A stretch of 13,075 bases of DNA, from NCBI GenBank assembly GCA_910592005.1, contig CAJVPP010002942.1, forward strand, positions 1 to 13,075, read 5' to 3'. Position 1 is the stretch's first letter, and every line of letters begins with the position of its first letter. Origin of the DNA: Funneliformis mosseae (Eukaryota > Glomeromycota > Glomeromycetes > Glomerales > Glomeraceae). A program made the position numbers and the translations under genes. The notes beneath the pieces were generated by a model. That model worked only from the letters and a program-made list of their open reading frames with translations. It was not told the DNA's origin and ran no database searches. Shown here piece after piece: positions 1 to 8,391 of this stretch.

Positions 1-161
1 AGATAGGCAAATTCACGTAGTACAAAAATTTTAATTAGTGATTGGCGTTGCGCTGGAAATGACCAGTGACTGATATCTGATATGCGCGTCACTTATTACT
101 AATTCAAAAATAGATTTAGCTTAATTGATCACGTGCAATCGATTTTTTGATTGATCATAAC
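1..161. other. Left edge, no gene seen
   Basis: Apart from an open extension of the neighbouring gag-like frame from about 129, no coding frame is recognisable. The stretch 40-95 is more CpG-rich than its surroundings (gcgttgcgctgg, atgcgcgtca), but no known element was recognised. Confidence 0.4.
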
Positions 162-308
162 ATGTTAGGTTTGACCGATAATGCTCAACAGAAACGAATA
201 TTCCTCATGGGGCTAAATCCAGCATATACCCTAATGGTGTATGCACAAAATCCCAATGACTTAGCTGCTACAGTAAATGCCACTAGTGATTACCTACATC
301 CAAGATAG
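162..308 (+). pseudogene. Short gag-like retrotransposon fragment (tentative)
   Basis: An ATG-to-TAG frame of 48 codons reads QKRIFLMGLNPAY followed by an Asn-Pro and an Ala-rich end. The pattern of a hydrophobic-Gly-Leu-x-Pro block followed by a 'V-x-x-Q-N-P-x-D-L' stretch resembles the C-terminal part of LTR-retrotransposon gag domains, where the same blocks precede the zinc knuckle. No zinc knuckle, protease or reverse transcriptase follows, so at most this is a fragment. The frame upstream is open back to a TGA at 126-128 and could extend the fragment a little. It lies just upstream of the SAM-nuclease gene on the same strand and could alternatively be a misread upstream exon of that gene. 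The family call is from pattern memory only. Confidence 0.3.
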
Positions 309-575
309 AGATTTTTCTTTTAAATTGACATGAACTTTTCTTAAATTTCTATAATAAGTCTTTTGAACTTTTGAATACAACTGGGTTGATTAATTTTTTT
401 AAACGACAACATTTTCAAATATTACATCTCGATGATAACGATTATTCAATTTTACGTCAAAATAAATTGTCTGGAGTTAGTTTTCTGCATTCTGATAAAG
501 AGGATTTCAAAGCAACTGATTTATCGGTGTTTATATCAGTAGAGCTAAACGTATTAAGAAAAAAAATTAAATCAA

Positions 576-644
576 GTAAATAAGATTCGGTGTTTTATTT
601 TGTAATAATAATATACAGTATTTAAATAAATATTTTTTTTTTAG
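576..644 (+). other. Intron 1 of the SAM-nuclease gene (69 bp)
   Basis: The 5' end is GTAAATAAG and the 3' end is a T-rich tract ending TTAG. Removing it joins an A at 575 to TA at 645-646 to make one Ile codon. This keeps a 30-codon open frame through exon 2, whereas unspliced reading hits TAA at 581-583. Phase 1 intron. Confidence 0.65.
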
Positions 645-733
645 TAATTAATAAATCAGAAACTAACCCCAATGATTCAAAAGTGAAACTATTCAAATCG
701 CTTGTTAAGGTTAAAGAAGTTACTAAGATTAAG

Positions 734-833
734 GTAATGTGATCTTCGTTGCTGGCATTATTTCATTTTTATGTGATGAAATTTTTACATTATTTTAACG
801 TCTTATCTGTTATTTTTTTTTGATAATGTTCAG
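734..833 (+). other. Intron 2 of the SAM-nuclease gene (100 bp)
   Basis: GTAATGTG at the donor, a T-rich tract and TTCAG at the acceptor. The exon 2 frame ends exactly on an AAG codon (731-733), and the nuclease frame begins with TCC at 834. The intron is therefore phase 0 and joins the SAM-like part to the nuclease part in one reading frame. Confidence 0.7.
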
Positions 834-1189
834 TCCTCTTCATTGAAGGACATGTTAGAAGGAAATATTTCACTGATCGTGAAACAATTACTAGAATTTC
901 ATCATAAAGACATGGTAATAAAACAGTTCAGAAATTATAATGAAGCTGCATTCCAAGTGGCAGTGGCAAAATTATTTCCTTTTAAAAATTGGGTCCCTGA
1001 AATGCGTTTAGTGTATACCAACAGTACCAACGGTAAATATGCATTTATTGATCTTTTTATCAATGGTAAAAGTGAAAACTTGTGTGGAGGAATATCTAAT
1101 GTTGTGCTAGAGTTAAAATATATATCACTATTAGGTTTATATAGTGGTGAAGAAGGAAAGTTATTGATTATAAAACAATGCTTAATTTA

Positions 1190-1213
1190 CCGAGGGGGGA
1201 CAAAAATATTGCA
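1190..1213 (+). repeat. Left terminal inverted repeat of the Tc1 element
   Basis: Begins CCGAGGGGGG directly after the TA at 1188-1189. Its last 15 bases (GACAAAAATATTGCA) match the right repeat exactly in reverse complement. Confidence 0.88.
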
Positions 1214-1321
1214 GTTTTATTTTAGCAATAAAATTTTTTTTATTAGAATAGCAGTCAGTTTTTTTTTATATTTACAAATAATATATCAATATTTAGTATG
1301 TCTTCCTTTAGCATCGATCAC

Positions 1322-2383
1322 CACCTGAATCCTATTTGGCATTGATTGCACCAAGTCACAATACACTTTTTGTGTATCGCTTCCCAAACCTCTTTTACCA
1401 CCTTTTCAAGTTCACGAATGCTTGATGGCTGAGGGTTGTGTTTTCAAATTTCCACCTCAACTACAGCCTACAGGTTCTCAATTGGGTTAAGATCAGGACT
1501 TTGAGCAGGCCATGGAAGTACCTCTACATTTTGAGAATGCAGAAACTCTCATGTAACCTTTGATGTGTAAACTGGTGCATTGTCTTTCTGAAAAATGAAT
1601 TTTTTTTGGTTTTCTGAGAAAATGCTTTAAGTGTGGGAACTGTATAAGTGGAAAGCATCTCTTTGTATACATTTTAAGTTACTGAACCTTCAAGTGGAAT
1701 AATGAGACCTAATTTTAAAAAGAAAAAACATGCCCAAAACATTCTTTGAGGAGAATGTTTTACTGTTGATGCAATGCAATCTTCATTAAATTTTTCTTCT
1801 GGCTTTCTCCATACTCTTCTTCATCCAGTTTTTTGAAACTGTGAAAATGTAGACTTATCTGTCCAGATTATCTTTTTCCAGTCTTTTACAGTCCAATGTC
1901 TTCTTTCTATTGCCCATACAAGTCGTTTGTTTTTGTTGATTGCTGAGATGAGAGGCTTCTTTCAAGGAATACAGGAATGCACATTTTCCTTATAAAGTGC
2001 ACAACAAATTGTTTTTGTAAAGACTGGTTTATTAATTTTAGCAAAAAAATATATTAGTAATTTCTACTAGACTTTTTCATCTTAGTTCTTTATTTTTGAG
2101 AACCATTGCCTTTAATCTTTGCCTTTTTTGGTTATTGATCAAGCAGGATCTGACCTGATCATTTTTTAGAAGGTACTTCTGATTCATAAGCTGCAAGACA
2201 TCTTATAACAGTTGTTTGATGACATCCTATAGCTTTTGCAATCTCAGTATTATTGTGGCCTAATTTTTTGACTGCAATAATACCTTCCTTTTGCATAGGA
2301 GTTAATTCTTTAGTGAGATCATCATATGTGCAAAGTAGAAAATAGTAAAGATTTTTAAATGTGATTTTTGCAATTTTTAACAT
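1322..2383 (-). pseudogene. Tc1-family transposase, decayed
   Basis: Read on the minus strand, an N-terminal helix-turn-helix (2383 to about 2159) contains KKLGHNNTEIAKAIGCHQTT, typical of Tc1-like DNA-binding domains. The DDE domain follows in broken frames. The first Asp is in IWTDKSTF near 1858-1870. The second is in DNAPVYT near 1573-1584, in a different frame from its neighbours. The Glu is in SPDLNPIEN near 1474-1500. Counting residues by eye gives 34 between the second Asp and the Glu, so DD34E. Several in-frame stops occur (one after PIENL, one at 11 residues past the second Asp) with at least one frameshift, so no active protein can be made. The start is the ATG at 2383; the ATG before QKEGI is an alternative. 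Family identity is secure from these motifs. Confidence 0.88.
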
Positions 2384-2499
2384 ATTAAATCAAAACAATA
2401 AACAAATAATCTGTTTAGGAAATATATAGCAAATATAGTATAAAAATCATATGGTCAGTTACATATTAACAATTTATTAAATCGGATAAATTTTGACTG

Positions 2500-2523
2500 T
2501 GCAATATTTTTGTCTACCCTCAA
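2500..2523 (-). repeat. Right terminal inverted repeat of the Tc1 element
   Basis: Read on the minus strand it begins TTGAGGGTAGAC directly inside the TA at 2524-2525. It differs from the left repeat at four positions in the first nine. Confidence 0.88.
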
Positions 2524-2825
2524 TAGATAACACTTTAAAAGAGGAATCTGAATTTGATTTATTAGAAAGAATTTACTATTATTGGTGCAAAGAAAACAAA
2601 TTGTATAAAGCTACTAAGATTCAAAAAATAGTAAATTTAGGTATAGATCAAGTTCAAAGATATATTAGTTTATTAAATAAAGCCTTTGTTAATGATTGTA
2701 ATATAGAGTTAATATCACCGAGTCTTAGTATTATAGGAGGTTAGCTTATTGTTTTAATAGGTTCACAACATATTTTAACAAGAAAAATAGAGTTTAAAAA
2801 AATAAAACATGAATTTGTCTTATGA

Positions 2826-3121
2826 AAGATAAATGAATTTATCATACGAGATTAAATTTTATTGGTTAAACATTTATGTCATTATAAATATTCCTTTGTA
2901 TTTTTATAATTGATTCTAAATTAGGCCCCAAATTATTATTAAATGTATTTGATCATATGTAACTGTTGCATAACTTTTATAAATCAAACATATTAGGCAT
3001 AATATATCAAAAATACCTCAAAAAAATTTTCATAACAACTGTTGCGTTTATAAAACACTCTACAGCTTTAAGTTTTCTCACGTCTTCAAAACTATAGATC
3101 TAAAGCTTATAATATAAGTTA
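2826..3121. other. AT-rich spacer, no gene
   Basis: Lies between the end of the nuclease pseudogene and the Tigger-like element. Short direct repeats (aactgttgc near 2961 and 3039) and a small stem (gataaa/tttatc near 2827-2842) are present. Neither marks a recognised element. Confidence 0.5.
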
Positions 3122-3146
3122 CAGTAATACTTATATAAATGCACAC
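3122..3146 (+). repeat. Left terminal repeat of the Tigger-like element
   Basis: CAGTAATAC start after TA, paired with 5615-5639. Confidence 0.75.
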
Positions 3147-3291
3147 TCTATAAATACACATTCTCTCTATATGCACACTATAATTCAATCCTAAGCTCAG
3201 AACTTAAAGCTAAATGCACACCTTTCATATTCTACATATGTAAGAAATTTTAAATTCTGGGTATAATTGGAATACCTCTATAAATGCATTC
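3147..3291 (+). repeat. Subterminal repeats of the Tigger-like element
   Basis: Motif copies of the form CTCTATAAATGCA occur near 3147-3180 (ctctataaatacacat, then ctctctatatgcacact) and at 3275-3291 (cctctataaatgcattc). A further direct-orientation copy lies near the right end at 5579-5597. Similar repeated motifs near transposon ends often bind transposase, but that role is inferred here. Confidence 0.6.
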
Positions 3292-3760
3292 ACGTGACTA
3301 ATATATAAATTCAGCCAATCAAAAATAATTATTTAGTTACGTGATTGGTTTTATTATTAAAGTAAAAAAGTATCAGATAATATATTTGACTATTGGAAAT
3401 TTTATATTTTGTAAAAGAAAAAAAAATTTAAATTTATTAAAAATAAATAAAATTTTATATTTTTGAGTATTATATAACTGATCAAAAAAGTATTAAGTGA
3501 AAGTGTATAAATAAATATTTATATTTCCATTGTAATTAGTTAAATTAGTATTAATTAGAAGAAATTTAAAAGCGAATATTATATTTGAGAAAATAGAACA
3601 TAAACCATTCTATAAAATAAAGTAAGTAAATTGTTGAAAATATTACAAAAAGAAATAAAATCATAATTAAATTTCGCTATCTATCTAAATTAAGGAATGA
3701 ATTTCTGGCTATTTCTATTAAAATAAATTATATTTGATACATTGAAAAAATTAACAAAAA

Positions 3761-5425
3761 ATGTCTAAAAAAACCATTTAATAAAATTCAAAAGCGAGAT
3801 TTTTGTAAATACGTTCGTGATAATAGCAAAAAATCTGAGCCTAGTATATTAATTAGATTGAAGAACAGTGGAACCTTAGAGTTGGTGAAAGTACCATTAC
3901 CTGTATCCTACAAGCAGCAGACCAATAACTTAGTTCAAAACTATTAATTTAAATACAAAATGGTATAAACTTATTTTTTTTAGAACTTGAATTCGTGCTT
4001 AAAAAATTTGTTTAGAATATCAGCATTAGATGATTTTAAGTAATGCAATACTTATTAAGAAAGCTAAAATGATTGCTAATAGATTAGGGATTCCTCAGAA
4101 TGCATTTCAATTTTCTCAAGAATAGCTTTAAAAGTTTAAGGATTATAATGGAAATTCATCAACGAAAAATTGAAGGAGAAGCTTTATTTACTAATGAAAT
4201 TGTCATTACTAATACTCTACTTTTATTAAAAGAACGTTGCTCCAATTATCCTTTTGAGAAAATCTACAATATAGATGAAACTACTATTTTATAAGTAAAA
4301 TTTTTAGTAATATAAATAAAAAAAAATTAAAATAAAAGAAATATACTTATCTTGCATGATTATAAATTAGAATCTGATTGAATACTTACAATCAAATATC
4401 TTGCTGAATGTAAGATAAACAAAGAACGCCTTTCAATTACGTTATATATGAATGCCAATGGATCACACAAATTTAAATCCTTAATAATTGGCAAATATGA
4501 AAAGCTACATTGTTTTAAAAATATAAAGATTTATAGTATGCCTATGATATATCGTAATAATGCCAAAGCCTAGATGATCATGTCACTTTTTCAAGTATGG
4601 ATTTAAGAATTTGATCATCAAGTTAATTTAAAGTATTAAGGTTAATGGGTTTTACTTCTCCTTAATAACTATTCCAGCCATAAGTTAATTAACCTTACTT
4701 TACAATATACTGATGTTCATTTTTTACCTCTTAACATAATTTCAAAAATCTAACTGATAGATTCTAAAATCATCATGACTTTTAAAAGACATTATTATTG
4801 TCATTATATATGGTAAGATATATCTATAAATAAATTTATTAAATATTATAAGTGCTCAAAATCTAATTACTTATTTTTTTTAAAAGTTTAATGCTTCAAC
4901 ATATAGAAGAAGGTATCTGTGTAGAAGACTTATATATGAACATTTTGCAGGCAATTCATTTTATTATCTAAGTTTAGGATAAGGTTAATATTGATACTAT
5001 TTGTAATTGCTAGTATCATACAAAGATTCTTTCTACCCATATTAATGCAGATGTGAATTAAAAAATAGTTTAAATAATGAAAATTTGATACTTAATGATC
5101 TTACAGATGCACTTCAAGTCCTTAATTTTTTCTATCAAATGCAGTTAAAAGAGTTTCTTAACCTTCCTGAAGAGGATGTTGTTTTTGAAGATGATTGAAT
5201 CATTGAAGAACTTGTGTATCTTTTTAAAATGCTGTTAAGGAAAATGTAGACTCAGAAGAAATAGATGATAATTATAAAATTTCTGTTATTAGTACTAATA
5301 CTGCAGTAACTAGTTTGAAAACTGTATATATATATCTACTTCAATAAAACAATGCAGAAGAATATATAAAGTTAGTGAGAAAAATTGAAAAATTCTTCAA
5401 AGTCAAAAAAATAAGTTTGATGTAA
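3761..5425 (+). pseudogene. Tigger/CENP-B-like DDE transposase, heavily decayed
   Basis: Recognisable blocks in order: an N-terminal pipsqueak-type helix region (KKPFNKIQKRDFCKYVRDN, about 3770-3830); a second DNA-binding segment (FKDYNG, then HQRKIEGEA near 4155-4190); and the first catalytic block FEKIYNIDET near 4255-4290. Then come LSITLYMNANGSHKFKSLII near 4430-4490 and LLLLNNYSSH near 4650-4685. Families of this type have LLLLDN there, so the second catalytic Asp appears changed to Asn. A third block with an Ile-Asp pair lies near 4760, and a C-terminal acidic region (LPEEDVVFEDD near 5163-5195) ends at TAA 5423-5425. Stops and frameshifts separate nearly every block. The family is clear, the protein is dead. 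Confidence 0.82.
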
Positions 5426-5614
5426 TAAATTGACATTAATACATATTTTGTTAAAACTACTTAGCTTTTAAATACATATTATACAATTTAAAAATTTAAA
5501 AAATTTTAAATAAATGTATTCAGATTTGATTTTGTATAACTATATCTATTTTCTATTAGCTGCTTAATAAGTGTACATCCTCTATAAATGTATATTCATG
5601 TTCAGTCCTTAAAA

Positions 5615-5639
5615 GAATGCATTTATGGAGGTGTTACTA
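5615..5639 (-). repeat. Right terminal repeat of the Tigger-like element
   Basis: Reverse complement starts TAGTAACACC. The first base is T where the left end has C. A TA follows at 5640-5641. Confidence 0.75.
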
Positions 5640-6010
5640 TAATTGTTTTATTATTCTATTAATACAATGACATTTTTATTAAAGTTAGTAGGATCTATTT
5701 TTCCATTTATGAAGACAAATAATCTCCTAATTTTAGTCATATTAATGAAATTCAAATGTTTGGATATGCAATGAATAAATAAAAGCTTCTTATATAAATT
5801 TTATAATATATAATATTTTAATATGTATTGTTTATATGTATTGAACTATGTATATTATTTTAATATACTTAAAATTATAACTAATTTTGCAAATTTATTT
5901 TCAGTAGCTTATTTTTTTGAATCATTTGATTAAAAGGTAAAAATGAATTATATTTGGAAATGTATTATCATTGGATTCGTTTTTGTTTATCTTAACATTT
6001 AAGTTAAAAG

Positions 6011-6203
6011 GCTGCAGCAGCTGATTCTACATGTTGGAGTTTCTGACCTTAGAATTTTCTCTAAGTCCTACAGGTATCCATTATACTTGAATCAACTCAG
6101 AAATTTATCACGTCTTAGAATTTAAGATATGTTAGTCAAACTCATAATGACAAACTTAATAGCAAGTTAATATAGGGTATCACAACAATCTTAGATGAAG
6201 GAT
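6011..6203 (+). pseudogene. Possible coding remnant, unrecognised
   Basis: One frame from GCT at 6011 has a normal-looking amino-acid mix, unlike its low-complexity surroundings. Readable blocks are AAADSTCWSF, VSIILESTQKFITS and LRYVSQTHNDKLNSKL. It is broken by at least five stops. It may be the relic of a transposon or host gene. No family was recognised and no start can be chosen. Confidence 0.25.
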
Positions 6204-6395
6204 AACGTTGAAGGAAAAAGTAATTTGTATAGATTTAAGTTGATTCCTTTATTTATAACTTGAAACTTGTAAATAACTTACAAATGAATTTTTAAACTTA
6301 CAACTAAGTTAATTTACAACTTAAGCAAAAAGCTATTCTATTTATACAAAATTAATTTGCTATGGCTAACTATTTGCTACGCTATAAATTAATAA

Positions 6396-6510
6396 AATAT
6401 AGATATATATTTCAATAAAAATATATATAAATATAATAAAATAATAAAAATAATATAAACTATAAAAATAATAGAAAGAAATAAAATAAGTTATAAATAT
6501 TAAAGAGATT
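6396..6510. repeat. A/T simple-sequence tract
   Basis: Runs of ataaaa, taataaaa and atatat words. A Tyr/Ile/Ser-rich open frame on the minus strand here is a product of this low complexity and is not annotated as a gene. Confidence 0.7.
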
Positions 6511-6599
6511 ACAGATGAAATAGAGTAAACAGAATAAACAGACTGTACAGAAAATATAGAAGAAACAAGCATATCAGGCGAAACAGAAATTATTGCTGA

Positions 6600-6621
6600 T
6601 CACTGTTTGGCACAGCAGTGA
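6600..6621. repeat. Short perfect inverted repeat
   Basis: TCACTG, a 10-base spacer, then CAGTGA. It sits at the start of a higher-GC stretch (6580-6670) that also has two acgtga words. Possibly the edge of a dispersed repeat. Confidence 0.4.
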
Positions 6622-7831
6622 CATTATCTAACGTGAGGTCATTATTGATTGACAGATCCTACGTGATATTTGGAGTTGTAATTTCTTCTATTGATAGTAT
6701 ATATAATGCTTTTGATTTTTTTATTTGAAAGTAAGTGGTAATATGATATTTTAAGATAAGTTAATTTTGAGTTATAAATGGGTTTTCATCTATATATACT
6801 AATTTCATAAATCTTTCTAATTAAGATTGATTATCTTTTTCATCACCATTTAGCTCAATATATTTTCATAGAATATGTATACCACATCTATACCAAAATT
6901 AGCAAATAAATAGAGTAGGATAGAAGGATTTATCTATTGCTAAAAAATGTAAAATCTGTTCTAATAGTTTTGGTATAACAAAAATTCTTAAATGTGTCAT
7001 AAATAATATATGCTGTATCTTTAAACAAAAAATAAATTTTTTGGTTGAATTAAATTTTCAGATATTCACTTAGCTCAAGATAATCAAACACGCATACAAT
7101 CCTATCTTATCTTATATTCTTAATAGTAATAAAGCTGGTTATCCTATCATATGTATGTTTATATTTGGCTAGATTGCATAGTGACATATACTGTATGAGG
7201 TTAGTAGTAAACTTACCTATGATCTTACGCTAGATTTTTAACCATTTTAAATAATTTTATCTGATTTAATTATCTTTCACTCTTATAATTTTAATATTTT
7301 TTGATGGTACTCTTCTCTTTTTTGAATGATTGCTTTTTTCATATATACCTATATTATTATCAGATTCTTCAAAATCTTTAGAGAATAATAGCATATCATT
7401 ATATAGATAATAGATTTCTCAACCAATGCTTATATTTGATACATTTTTTTTACATCATATTCTAATGCTATAATGCACTTTTAATTTCTTAAATAGCATT
7501 TATTTTTTTTCTGAATCTATGTAATATTTTATAGAAGGAATTTTCTTTCTATATCAAAAAAAAAATAACTGAATATTTATCATGTCAGAAAAAAATCTAT
7601 AATATTTATGTTAGTGCTATAACTTATCTTCTTACCATTGTTTTGAGCATCTGTTCTATTTTATCATCTAATCTTTTACGATTCTCCTTCTTAGCTATTT
7701 AATAATAAAGCTTATATAATTCCTCTAGACTAGTACACAAATCATTATCTGCATCTCTTTTGTGATAATTTTCTAGCCTTAGAGTGTATGCCTCTTTATT
7801 AAGAAATATCTTGATTGCGACTGTCTTAATA

Positions 7832-7861
7832 CAGTCAATGACCAAAATTATACGGACATTT
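7832..7861 (+). repeat. Left terminal inverted repeat of the mini-Tc1
   Basis: Starts CAGTCAATGACCAAAATTAT after TA 7830-7831. Confidence 0.87.
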
Positions 7862-7971
7862 TGATTTGTCAAAATTAGACATATCATCACGTGATTATAT
7901 AATAAAAATAATACGTCATTTTTTACTTATAATGATAAACAATACCCAAACATTTTCTCTTAAGTAAGTTC

Positions 7972-8267
7972 ATGCCAAATATGAAAGTACTTACTCCTGA
8001 AATTCGTAATGCTATTGCTTCTGTTATAAATATGAACAGTCAGGTTATATCATGGGTGTAATAAAATAGCTGTTTATATAGTATTCTTAAACAGTTTTGC
8101 GAAACTGATTCTTTAACACTACCATCTAGTATTAAAGTACTTGAAAAGTATGTAAAGGATGCATGGAAAGATATCCTTCTGAAAAATTACAAAAACTGAT
8201 CGATAGTATACTACAGCGAATTGCAGCAGTTATTGCTATAAATAGAAATAGGATTAATATTAAACTT
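7972..8267 (+). pseudogene. Tc1 transposase with N and C termini joined, catalytic core lost
   Basis: ATG at 7972 starts a typical Tc1 N terminus (KVLTPEIRNAIASVINMN), then two adjacent TAA stops, then the recognition-helix region (YSILKQFCETDSLTLP). Directly after a short VLEKYVKDAWKD the frame shifts by one base into PSEKLQKLIDSILQRIAAVI, which is the usual extreme C terminus of Tc1 transposases. About 200 residues with the whole DDE domain are missing between them by comparison with full-length family members. No start other than the ATG at 7972 is likely. The protein could at most be a DNA-binding fragment, and the stops argue against even that. Confidence 0.8.
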
Positions 8268-8361
8268 TTTTATAAATCAATAAATAAAGATATATTTGAA
8301 TTTATATTTGTTAAAATCTTATTTTTATTATATTATGTGTATATAATTTATTTGATTTTAA

Positions 8362-8391
8362 AAATGTTCGCATAATTTTGGTCGTTGACTG
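8362..8391 (-). repeat. Right terminal inverted repeat of the mini-Tc1
   Basis: Ends GGTCGTTGACTG before TA 8392-8393; 27 of 30 bases pair with the left repeat. Confidence 0.87.

Larger units (their letters stand above)
1190..2523 (-). mobile_element. Tc1/mariner transposon, 1334 bp, DD34E-like
   Basis: The ends are 24-bp inverted repeats matching at 20 of 24 bases. They are flanked on both sides by TA (1188-1189 and 2524-2525), the target duplication expected for Tc1/mariner. Length is typical of the superfamily. The transposase lies on the minus strand relative to the host gene. The element holds only about six CpG dinucleotides in 1334 bp, which would fit long-term CpG methylation and deamination, although the whole region is AT-rich. 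It interrupts the nuclease exon immediately after the catalytic core. Confidence 0.9.
329..2825 (+). pseudogene. SAM-like / PD-(D/E)XK nuclease-like gene, split by a Tc1 element
   Basis: Three exons read in phase. Exon 1 (open from 329, no ATG found, so the true start may lie in an unseen upstream exon) carries a SAM-like helix set, with the blocks DDNDYSILRQNKLSGVSF and KEDFKATDLS. Exon 2 is 645-733 and exon 3 starts at 834. Exon 3 holds a PD-(D/E)XK-type core: Asp at 1050-1052 in FIDLF, then Glu-x-Lys at 1110-1118 in VLELKY. After the transposon (1190-2523) the gene resumes with DNTLKEESEFDLLERIYYYW and GIDQVQRYISLL, then a hydrophobic LIVLIGSQHIL tail ending at TGA 2823-2825. Defects: a one-base frameshift near 1155-1165 just before the insertion, the insertion itself, and an in-frame TAG at 2742-2744. 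Such SAM plus nuclease proteins are, to my knowledge, an expanded family in Rhizophagus, and their function is not known. The domain calls are by motif, not by search. Confidence 0.72.
3122..5639 (+). mobile_element. Pogo/Tigger-like DNA transposon, 2518 bp
   Basis: The left end CAGTAATACTTATATAAATG follows TA at 3120-3121. The right end, read on the minus strand, is TAGTAACACCTCCATAAATG inside a TA at 5640-5641. The 25-bp ends match at 18 positions, and most mismatches are C/T transitions. Copies of a CTCTATAAATGCA-type motif also lie inside both ends. A degenerate DDE transposase of the Tigger (CENP-B-like) type runs through the interior in the + direction. Size and TA target site fit Tigger elements. 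Confidence 0.82.
5640..7265. other. AT-rich region without a recognisable gene
   Basis: No open frame with convincing protein character was found. Contents seen: a weak coding-like stretch at 6011-6203, repeated acttacaa/ttgtaa words at about 6258-6324 forming an imperfect inverted repeat, an A/T simple-sequence tract at about 6396-6510, and a compact stem at 6600-6621. A frame on the minus strand at roughly 6890-7107 is fairly open but matches nothing I recognise. Confidence 0.5.
7832..8391 (+). mobile_element. Internally deleted Tc1/mariner element, 560 bp
   Basis: Thirty-base terminal inverted repeats beginning CAGTCAATGACC match at 27 of 30 positions, and all three differences are transitions. 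TA flanks both ends (7830-7831 and 8392-8393). Inside lie a transposase N-terminal helix-turn-helix region and a C-terminal end, with the DDE core missing. The element is therefore a non-autonomous deletion derivative, mobilised if at all by a full-length relative elsewhere. Its ends differ from those of the 1334-bp Tc1 element in this window, so the two belong to different families. Confidence 0.87.

Noticed and set aside
1190..1328. Continuation of the nuclease open frame to 1328
   Set aside because: Residues after 1189 are read through the Tc1 terminal repeat and are Phe/Tyr-rich, not nuclease.
2493..2523. Apparent start of a second gene at 2493
   Set aside because: The first codons are the transposon's right repeat read by chance, with TTG as start. 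The real sequence is the resumed nuclease exon after 2525.
2742..2744. Stop-codon reassignment or programmed readthrough as an explanation for in-frame stops
   Set aside because: All three stop codons interrupt frames across several unrelated relics together with frameshifts, which is ordinary pseudogene decay.
3122..3291. CRISPR-like array from the repeated ctctataaatgca words
   Set aside because: The copies are degenerate, unevenly spaced and lie at transposon ends in a eukaryotic context.
3269..5637. Alternative left boundary of the Tigger-like element at 3269
   Set aside because: GGAATACCTCTATAAATGC there resembles the end, but 3122 has the CAGTAATAC terminus and a TA duplication partner at 5640-5641, so 3269 is an internal repeat.
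6366..6572. Minus-strand open frame rich in Tyr, Ile, Ser and Phe, membrane-like
   Set aside because: It lies on an A/T simple-sequence tract; the apparent membrane segments follow from base composition.
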